DNA of 6,755 nt from Verrucomicrobiales bacterium. Lineage in GTDB: Bacteria; Verrucomicrobiota; Verrucomicrobiia; Limisphaerales; Palsa-1400. The notes beneath the pieces are model-generated. The model searched no databases. It was not told the DNA's origin and worked only from the letters and a program-made list of their open reading frames with translations. Position 1 is the stretch's first letter; each line of letters starts with the position of its first letter. Where the stretch lies: NCBI GenBank assembly GCA_028293405.1, contig JAQGOW010000176.1, forward strand, positions 1 to 6,755. The letters run 5' to 3'. Both the position numbers and the translations under genes were made by a program. Shown here piece after piece: positions 1-5,797 of the stretch.

Positions 1-793
1 CGACATTCAATCGAGCCAAATGGCTCAACGCGCTGCCGTTCACACTCGTGAATAACCCGCCAATAATAATCTTGCCGTCTGCTTGAACAGCAATCGCATG
101 CACGGACGCATCCGATCCGGTTGTAAACGTCGCATCAACTGTTCCGTTCGGGTTCAGGCGCGCAAGGTGATTATGCGCAACACCACCGAAACTAGTGAAG
201 TCACCACCGATGAGAATCTTGCCGTCAGCCTGCAGTGCGAGCGCGTAAATCGTTCCATTCGTCCCATTAACGCCACCGCTTGCGAAGGTTGGATCAACCT
301 TGCCGTTGTCGTTCAAACGAACGATGCCGTTGGCGGGTGCGCCGTCGAAACTGCCAAATGCACCGGCGACCAGGATTTTGCGAACTTGGTTTGTTCCAGC
401 AAGTACTTGGGCCATCGCGAAAATAGGTGCATCAGCACCAGAGCCGGGGTTGAACGTGCTATCAAGACTGCCGTCCAGATTCAAACGAGCAATCTTATGG
501 CGAAACACGCCGTTGACGATGTCGAACGTACCTGCGATCACGATCGGGCCGTTGGAATAGCCAGTTGCCAAGGTCAGCGACGGATTCGGGCTCATGCTCA
601 AAATCGCGCGAACCGCGCCATCAGTGCCGGTCAGGTTATTGCCGAAGTCAGTATCAACCGATCCGTCAACATTCAATCGTGCAATGTGATTCCGCACAGA
701 ACTGTTCAAGAGGGTGAAATTACCGCCGGCGAGCAATTTGCCGTCAGGCTGCAATGTGGTTGCTAATACAGCGTCATTGAAACCAGGGAACAC
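1..793 (-). repeat. Delta-60 (DUF5122) repeat array B, at least five units
   Basis: Units start at residues 1658, 1708, 1772, 1828 and 1881, giving lengths of 50, 64, 56 and 53 residues plus an unfinished fifth. The core 'LQADGKILIGG.FTS......HLARLN.(N/D)G..D.TF' is clear in units 1, 4 and 5. Units 2 and 3 carry small inserts and lack the DGK turn (SNGPIVIAGTF and VRKILVAGAF instead). The array runs off the window, so the total unit number is unknown. Confidence 0.92.
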
Positions 794-3700
794 ATAGGTG
801 GTATCCACCTGCCCGGCCGGAGCATGCTGTGTTTCATCATCAATAATCGTCACCGTTGCGAACGTGAGCGATTGATTTGTAGTCGCCGATGGGTTCGGGT
901 TGAACAGAACCACACCGAACACCTTATCCGGATTCTGCACGCCATTATCCACCAACAGCACGTCAAAGCCTTTGCTCAACTCGCCTGGTCCGAAGTTCAA
1001 TTGGCCGCTTGCCGGAACGTAATTCGTCAACGCCTGCGCGAAAATCGAGTTACTCGCCGGGCCCAGGTTTGTCGTCGCATAGTTGATTGTCGCAGAACCG
1101 GCGATGCCACCTGTTCGCGAAACCGTCACGTGAATTGTGCGTGAGTTTTCCGCCGTGTTGAAATTGGGCGCAACAAAGCCGATCTGGCCAAACGCATCTT
1201 CGTCCACTACGGTCAAAACAGCGTTGCTGACCAATCCGAGAACGTTCGTGTTATTCGGATCGCCGGGATTACTTGCAATGAGCGGGTTGGATAATGTCAG
1301 GTTGACCGAGAGATCGCCAGTAACTGCTCCGTCATGAATGACCGGGACGAGGAATGTCTTGGGCTGGATGTCTCCACTGTTCCAGCGCAGAGTGCCATTG
1401 GTGCCGGCGTAGTTCACGCCGTCAACGGCCGTTCCTGGCGAAGTCTGGAAATCCACTGAAATTGCGCCAACACTACCACCGCTGCGCGAAACAGAGATCG
1501 CCTTAAATCCTGCAGTTTCGCCGACCGAGTTGCTGGCCGAAGTGAAGTTTAGATGTCCAGCAGGCAGATTGCCATCGATGATCGTCACCGTGGCATTCGT
1601 CGGGAACACACTCGGATCCATCACGCCGTAATTACCCGGATTCGACGCAAACGAGAGTTTTACGTTGAAGAACCGGTCGGGCTGAATCGTCGTGCTTCCC
1701 TTAATCTGCACTTGGAAGCTGCGGCTATTGACGCCGGCACCAAAAGTCAGCACACCGTTCGTGTTTACGTAATCGAGACCATTCAACGCCGTGCCCGGCG
1801 CAGTCGCGAAGTTAAGGCTCACATTGCCTGTCGTACCATTCGTGCGAACGACCGTGACCGTAACTGTTGTATTCGCAGGACCGCGCGCCACATTATAGTT
1901 GGCGAGGCTGAAGCCGTAGATGCCCGCATAGTAATCATTATCGACAATTTGCAACCGTGCATCGCGATTTCCGAAAGCTACCCCGAGCGGAATTGTTTCA
2001 CCGCCCAGAGCAAAAGTGCTGGTTCCGTCGGGCTGCAATAAACCCAACAGAGCTGCGCGATTTCCATCGACGAAAGGGTTGTCAGTGATATCGAGATACA
2101 ACGGGATGTTTGGCTCCTTCGTATTAGGCGTTGGGACAAGGCTCTCACTCGGGCCATAAAAGCCATCGCTCTTCATCCAGCCCCACTGAGTAGGAAGAAT
2201 GGTAGTCGTTGCGGGCCAATAGGTCTGGTAGGTCGGCTCCGTCGTGTTCTTCGCATTTAACTTAAAATCGTTCGACGTCGCCGCTCCCGGTCCAACCGGA
2301 AGGAAGTTCGTACTGAAATTAACTGCCACGGCCCCAAGAGTACCATTCGTACGAAGCAGGTTGATGAAGCAGCCTTTTACACCGGAATTTTCATCCGCGT
2401 TGTAGGTATTCTTGGTCATCAGAACATTGCCCGGTCCGGGCGTTGCTCCGCCAACCAGACGCGCCACGTTGTAGCGGTCACGTACGTCATCGCGCGCGCC
2501 GCCACCGCCAACACGTTGGAAGCCGCCACCGATCATCACGTCGCCACCAGATTCCAGCCCGATGGCAAATACAAAATTCCGCGTGTTATTCGGGCTATAA
2601 CCATCCTTCACATTGTAAACGAATTCGTTGTGATAATGGTTCGGCAAGCCGGCAAACTGATTGTATGCCGTATCCATGAAGCTGGTATCCAACCAACCGT
2701 TCGTGAGCAACCGGGCGACACCCACGCGCCGCGTATCGTTGATGCTGTTGAAACGACCGCCAATAAGAATTCCCCCGTCACTTTGCAGTTTCACTGCATA
2801 AACTGTCGAGTTCGCGCCCCTTCCTACGTCTAGCGAGGAATCGTAAGAACCATCGGCATTAATACGTACAATACCATTGGCTCCGTTGTTGTTATAGGAG
2901 GCGAACGCACCACCAACCACGAGCTTGCCATCCGCTTGCACTGCGATCGCATAGACGTTGTCATCAAAGCCCGGGCCAGAGTTGAAGGTGGTGTCAAGCG
3001 AGCCGTCCGTGTTCAGTCTTGCGATATGCGCCTGCGGAACGCCGTTGACCTTAGTAAATTGGCCGCCGATCACGACCTTGCCATCGGGTTGACCCGCAAT
3101 GGCGAATACCGTGTCATTCGCTCCGGACGATGGAGCGAAGCTGGTGTCCAACGAACCATCCGCGTTGACACGAGCGATCGCGTTGCGATTCGTCGCATCA
3201 TAAGAACTGAATTCACCACCGATTAAAATCTTGCCGTCAGGTTGCAACGTGGTCGCCCAAATTGTCGCATCCGCGCCAAAGCCGGGCTTGAACGAAGTGT
3301 CAAGCGGACCGTTCTGCAACAGCCTCGCCAAGTGATAACGTGTCGTGCCATTGAACGAGGTGAATCCACCGCCGATGACAATTTTACCGTTCGAATCGAT
3401 AGCGGCCGAGGTGATAAACTCATTCGCACCATCGCCGGGGTTAAAGTTCGAATCCGGCAAGCCGCCAGTCGTCAGACGGGCAATACGATTGAATGGCACC
3501 GTATCAAACGCCGTGAAATCGCCAACTATGACAGACTGGTCGTCCCCTTGAACTGCCACGCCATACACTGGTCCATTCGCGCCCGGAATCGGGTTGAAAC
3601 TTGGATACGATGCAGAGGAAAAGTCAGGGTTATGGCCGCGATCAACCGCGCCCGCCGGCTGCTGGTTAAATTTGATCGTTACCGTTGCTTCACTCTGGCT

Positions 3701-5764
3701 GCCTAAGATGCCTGGCGCCGTCGCTAATTGGTTGGGGGTCGGATTGAACAACTGAAGACGGATATCTTCGTTGAATTCCACCAAGGAGTCAGTGAGGCCA
3801 AACGGGCCTGGCCACCCAATCTCAGCCAACCAATTTCCGGGCCCAGGAACAGTTACAGTGCCCTTAAGTTCAGTACAATCGATACCAGGCTTGCCATAAT
3901 CCGACCCGGGTTCCAAAGGATAATTGTGGTAATTATCGTAACTATTCGGATTTGGCAGCCAGTTAATGCGATACTGCACCGATGCCCCCCCTAGCGGCGC
4001 ATTCCAGATCTGTATCCAAATCCCACCTTCGTTTGGGCGGCCATGGACCGGCGTAGGGTTTCCTCCCTCACCAACTTGATAGCGCGAATACTGCCAGTTG
4101 AAAATCGTATTGGTTTCGCAAGCAGAAACATTCGGGGTTACAACGTCCGTTTGGACAACATTGATCGCGGCAAAACCATCCACCGGGTCAATCGTCGGCG
4201 GGACAACGTCCGGACTTTCCAACGAATCCATGTACACATTCGTGATGTTCAGGACAAACGTGCGGTTCACACCATAGTGAAAATAACTGAAGTCAGTTGC
4301 AAAACTGGAAAAGTCAGGCTGGTCAAAAATATTAGCCAAGTTCACAGGTGCACTCGCACTCATCTGGAAGTCATCGAAAACCATTTCATTCGTTCCAGTG
4401 GGATATTCAGACACGTAGTTAGGCACAAACGCATCCGGGTCGACGTCCCCACCCACAATGGAATCCACGTACTGCGTCGCGATGATCGGATTATCAAAGT
4501 TACAGAACGTGTTTGTAATGATGATCGTATAAAGACCGTTTGTGACCACCGGCGTAAGTGGGAACGGTGGATAGCTATTCGAATCGCATGCCGTTGCCGG
4601 AAGGATCGATGAACAGGTATAGTTGGTCGTCGAACGATTTGTCCGGATTGGCCCAGGCGTCACCAAGTCGGGCGCTGCAATAATTGTCGCCGTAGTACGG
4701 CCACCAATGTCCTGGTCGTAAACAATGTTGCCATACAAATTGTCTTGGAACTTGTTCGTGAAGAAAAGGTTTGTGGTAAATACATTGGTGAAGCTGACAA
4801 CAACGTCAACGTTTGTGTCGGGATTCAACGGGTCGGTTGGCTGATACGTCGTCGTCGTAATGTTCGTACCGTTCCAGTTCGTTTGAAACAGGTTCGTATA
4901 AATAGTGCTAGTGATTTCGTATTGGACGTGAACACGACCGGTAAAACCGCCCTTGCGCGTGATTGTCACCGTATTCGTCTGGTCATTGAGCTTGAAAGCA
5001 TTATCTGAAGCCAAATACATCAAACGCGTTGGAAATCGGCCTGCATTACGGATACCTTTCGTGGGGACATTCTGCTCGGGAATAGTACTACCACCCCCAA
5101 CATAGATGGCTTGGCCGGTTTGGACGCCACTTGCCCATGCGAATACGCCGGAGGAGGACGAAGTATTCCAATTCAATACTACAGTCCCCGGTGCGTCCGG
5201 TACGCTTGTTGTTGAGTTGATACCACTGTCGACAGCGATATAGTAGGTAGTGCCACCTTTCGCTTGGAAATCCACGCGGCTGATCGTGTTGGTTTCGCCG
5301 TTAGCGTTTGCACTCTGGTCATCATCGTTCGGATTCCCGCCGTTCGAAGTCGTGGGAACAGCCCCTAACTGATCAATCGGTGCATTGGTATAAATGCCTA
5401 AAACTGTATTAAGGTTGTGTCCGTTCGGGTCAGTGCTGCCGCGGGTGTCGAACGTGTACCAGGCACTGGTTGGAGCCGTCCAAACAAACCAGATGGAATT
5501 TGTTGCCGCAATCCCGTTATGTGCAGGTTCGCTTGCTTCAGCGGTCGCGCCGACATCGTTGCCACGCACGCTGCCGGATGGTCCCGAAATGGGCTGTGCA
5601 TTGGCGAAATTATCGTTTGGTGGCGCTACCGACTGCGCGCTCGCCGAAATGGCGACCAGTCCAATTAATGCCGGCAGGAATATCTTGCGGCTTAACCCCG
5701 CAAGAAATTGCCCCGCCCGGCGGGGTATGGCGCATCGCTGTGCTCTGTCTTCGACTTTATACAT
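1..5764 (-). CDS. Giant secreted delta-60 repeat / Calx-beta domain protein (3' end beyond the window)
   Basis: Starting at ATG 5764, the frame stays open for 1921 complete codons to the left edge, so the C-terminus is missing. The start is well fixed: AGGA lies 7 nt upstream, no other ATG, GTG or TTG exists between it and the preceding in-frame stop at 5798, and a signal peptide follows. Domain order is signal peptide (1-43), PPC-like domain with PPNDNFANA and WFVWTAP motifs (48-200), divergent Calx-beta-like region (250-700), seven delta-60 repeats (724-1103), four Calx-beta-type domains (1110-1644), then at least five more delta-60 repeats. The delta-60 units carry the family pattern 'QxDGKILIGGxF...ARLNxDGSxDTTF'. 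Such proteins are exported, and Calx-beta domains often bind calcium and serve in adhesion. A surface or matrix role is inferred; no catalytic motif was seen. Composition is rich in Asn, Thr and Gly. It is probably co-transcribed with the gene ending at 5798. Family assignment is secure; the exact function is unknown. Confidence 0.95.
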   Translation of the reverse strand, partial: MYKVEDRAQRCAIPRRAGQFLAGLSRKIFLPALIGLVAISASAQSVAPPNDNFANAQPISGPSGSVRGNDVGATAEASEPAHNGIAATNSIWFVWTAPTSAWYTFDTRGSTDPNGHNLNTVLGIYTNAPIDQLGAVPTTSNGGNPNDDDQSANANGETNTISRVDFQAKGGTTYYIAVDSGINSTTSVPDAPGTVVLNWNTSSSSGVFAWASGVQTGQAIYVGGGSTIPEQNVPTKGIRNAGRFPTRLMYLASDNAFKLNDQTNTVTITRKGGFTGRVHVQYEITSTIYTNLFQTNWNGTNITTTTYQPTDPLNPDTNVDVVVSFTNVFTTNLFFTNKFQDNLYGNIVYDQDIGGRTTATIIAAPDLVTPGPIRTNRSTTNYTCSSILPATACDSNSYPPFPLTPVVTNGLYTIIITNTFCNFDNPIIATQYVDSIVGGDVDPDAFVPNYVSEYPTGTNEMVFDDFQMSASAPVNLANIFDQPDFSSFATDFSYFHYGVNRTFVLNITNVYMDSLESPDVVPPTIDPVDGFAAINVVQTDVVTPNVSACETNTIFNWQYSRYQVGEGGNPTPVHGRPNEGGIWIQIWNAPLGGASVQYRINWLPNPNSYDNYHNYPLEPGSDYGKPGIDCTELKGTVTVPGPGNWLAEIGWPGPFGLTDSLVEFNEDIRLQLFNPTPNQLATAPGILGSQSEATVTIKFNQQPAGAVDRGHNPDFSSASYPSFNPIPGANGPVYGVAVQGDDQSVIVGDFTAFDTVPFNRIARLTTGGLPDSNFNPGDGANEFITSAAIDSNGKIVIGGGFTSFNGTTRYHLARLLQNGPLDTSFKPGFGADATIWATTLQPDGKILIGGEFSSYDATNRNAIARVNADGSLDTSFAPSSGANDTVFAIAGQPDGKVVIGGQFTKVNGVPQAHIARLNTDGSLDTTFNSGPGFDDNVYAIAVQADGKLVVGGAFASYNNNGANGIVRINADGSYDSSLDVGRGANSTVYAVKLQSDGGILIGGRFNSINDTRRVGVARLLTNGWLDTSFMDTAYNQFAGLPNHYHNEFVYNVKDGYSPNNTRNFVFAIGLESGGDVMIGGGFQRVGGGGARDDVRDRYNVARLVGGATPGPGNVLMTKNTYNADENSGVKGCFINLLRTNGTLGAVAVNFSTNFLPVGPGAATSNDFKLNAKNTTEPTYQTYWPATTTILPTQWGWMKSDGFYGPSESLVPTPNTKEPNIPLYLDITDNPFVDGNRAALLGLLQPDGTSTFALGGETIPLGVAFGNRDARLQIVDNDYYAGIYGFSLANYNVARGPANTTVTVTVVRTNGTTGNVSLNFATAPGTALNGLDYVNTNGVLTFGAGVNSRSFQVQIKGSTTIQPDRFFNVKLSFASNPGNYGVMDPSVFPTNATVTIIDGNLPAGHLNFTSASNSVGETAGFKAISVSRSGGSVGAISVDFQTSPGTAVDGVNYAGTNGTLRWNSGDIQPKTFLVPVIHDGAVTGDLSVNLTLSNPLIASNPGDPNNTNVLGLVSNAVLTVVDEDAFGQIGFVAPNFNTAENSRTIHVTVSRTGGIAGSATINYATTNLGPASNSIFAQALTNYVPASGQLNFGPGELSKGFDVLLVDNGVQNPDKVFGVVLFNPNPSATTNQSLTFATVTIIDDETQHAPAGQVDTTYVFPGFNDAVLATTLQPDGKLLAGGNFTLLNSSVRNHIARLNVDGSVDTDFGNNLTGTDGAVRAILSMSPNPSLTLATGYSNGPIVIAGTFDIVNGVFRHKIARLNLDGSLDSTFNPGSGADAPIFAMAQVLAGTNQVRKILVAGAFGSFDGAPANGIVRLNDNGKVDPTFASGGVNGTNGTIYALALQADGKILIGGDFTSFGGVAHNHLARLNPNGTVDATFTTGSDASVHAIAVQADGKIIIGGLFTSVNGSALSHLARLNV
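833..1933 (-). repeat. Three tandem Calx-beta domains
   Basis: Residues 1278-1399, 1400-1523 and 1524-1644, about 122, 124 and 121 long. Each has an entry strand with 'R(T/S)(N/G)G..G...(L/V/I)(N/D)(F/Y)', a 'Y......G.L.F..G' middle and a terminal 'TIIDGN', 'TVVDED' or 'TIIDDE'. The acidic terminal motifs (DGN, DED, DDE) are the kind of residues that coordinate calcium between neighbouring Calx-beta modules. Calcium binding is inferred from the family. The array forms a linker between the two delta-60 arrays. Confidence 0.9.
1934..2437 (-). other. First full Calx-beta-type domain, with a large insert
   Basis: Residues about 1110-1277. It begins with 'YNADENSGVKGCFINLLRTNGTLGAVAVNF', the usual 'E..g...i.v.R.ng..g.vtV.f' opening. 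It ends with 'RDARLQIVDND', the usual Calx-beta closing strand. Between them is an insert of roughly 80 residues that includes TYQTYWP, QWGWMKSDGFYGP and a Leu-rich piece (AALLGLLQPDG). It makes the domain about 168 residues instead of the roughly 120 of the next three. Confidence 0.7.
2456..3595 (-). repeat. Delta-60 (DUF5122) repeat array A, seven units
   Basis: Units start at residues 724, 775, 826, 877, 928, 979 and 1030. The first six are each exactly 51 residues (153 nt). The seventh is 74 residues because of an insert after its start (aromatic/His/Asn-rich, containing GLPNHYHNEF). Each unit has the core '(Y/F/W)A...Q.DGK..IGG.F.S.N......ARL..DG.LDTSF'. In Pfam these repeats are classed as propeller-forming, and seven in a row would fit one seven-bladed beta-propeller; that fold is inferred. 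The units are well diverged at DNA level. Confidence 0.93.
3665..5014 (-). other. Divergent Calx-beta-like region with large inserts and five cysteines
   Basis: Residues about 251-700. The segment from F257 through 'TVTITRKGGFTGRVHVQYEI' resembles the first strands of Calx-beta domains. 'DSLVEFNEDIRLQLF' (about 659-673) and 'ATVTIKFN' (to 700) resemble their closing strands. Between them lie about 300 residues I do not recognise. These include a stretch rich in Asn, Thr and Phe (about 295-350), cysteines at 384, 393, 421, 549 and 630, and an aromatic segment with GGIWIQIWNAP and RINWLPNPNSYDNYHNYP. Apart from Cys11 in the signal peptide and Cys1132, these are the only cysteines I found in the visible protein, so structural disulfides after export are possible. 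Confidence 0.5.
5165..5623 (-). other. N-terminal PPC-like beta-sandwich domain of the giant protein
   Basis: Residues about 48-200. It opens with PPNDNFANAQPISG, then GNDVGATAEASEPAHNG and the aromatic strand SIWFVWTAP (90-98). YTFDTRGS, LGIYTN, an NDDDQ turn and a 'GGTTYYIAVDS...VVLNW' ending follow. This order of strands is typical of bacterial pre-peptidase C-terminal-like domains at the mature N-terminus of verrucomicrobial and planctomycete exported proteins. It is non-catalytic; carbohydrate or protein binding is a guess. Confidence 0.7.
5636..5764 (-). other. Signal peptide of the giant protein
   Basis: Residues 1-43. A long basic n-region (about 1-27, including RR at 15-16 and RK at 26-27) precedes a hydrophobic stretch (FLPALIGLVAI, 29-39) and an ASA|QS cleavage site after Ala43. 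This is a Sec-type signal peptidase I site. There is no lipobox cysteine near the cleavage point. The n-region is longer than usual, yet no alternative start codon lies between the ATG and the hydrophobic core. Confidence 0.85.
5683..5725 (-). other. Two adjacent hairpins inside the signal-peptide coding sequence
   Basis: Two perfect inverted repeats lie back to back. CCCCGC/GCGGGG (5711-5716 with 5720-5725) has a 6-bp stem and a 3-nt loop. TCTTGCGG/CCGCAAGA (5683-5690 with 5698-5705) has an 8-bp stem and a 7-nt loop. They occupy about nt 40-82 of the coding sequence, over codons 14-28. The base pairing is seen directly; any effect on translation or mRNA stability is inference. No U-tract follows, so a terminator is unlikely. 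Confidence 0.5.
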
Positions 5765-5771
5765 ACTAAGA

Positions 5772-5775
5772 TCCT
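5772..5775 (-). promoter_or_regulatory. Ribosome binding site of the giant gene
   Basis: On the minus strand AGGA lies 7 nt before ATG 5764, a standard Shine-Dalgarno distance. It sits in the 33-nt spacer (5765-5797) between the two genes. That spacer shows no hairpin terminator and no convincing -35/-10 pair, so translation probably starts on a transcript from further upstream. Confidence 0.65.
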
Positions 5776-5797
5776 GGTTGCTGTTCCGCTGCGCCCT

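Noticed and set aside
83..766. Plus-strand open frame of 227 codons
   Set aside because: It lies antisense to delta-60 array B, and its peptide shows the repeat period as recurring 'NLAV.LQC'-like phrases created by complementing the repeated DGKI.IGG codons. There is no family resemblance, and the minus frame is clearly coding.
1553..2041. Plus-strand open frame of 162 codons
   Set aside because: Antisense to Calx-beta domains. It is very rich in Arg and Ile with no recognisable motif, as expected for a shadow frame.
2456..3595. Regular spacing that could suggest a CRISPR or satellite array
   Set aside because: The 153-nt period is in frame, and the units are conserved as protein (DGK..IGG, LDTSF), not as identical DNA repeats.
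4043..4612. Plus-strand open frame of 189 codons
   Set aside because: Antisense to the N-terminal region of the giant gene. Arg/Val/His-rich composition with no domain or convincing start signal.
5683..5725. Rho-independent terminator
   Set aside because: The hairpins lie inside the coding sequence of the giant gene and are not followed by a T-run on either strand.
5700..5764. Twin-arginine (Tat) signal
   Set aside because: Arg15-Arg16 is followed by AGQFL and lies 13 residues before the hydrophobic core, so the S/T-RR-x-F-L-K pattern is not met. A Sec signal explains the sequence.
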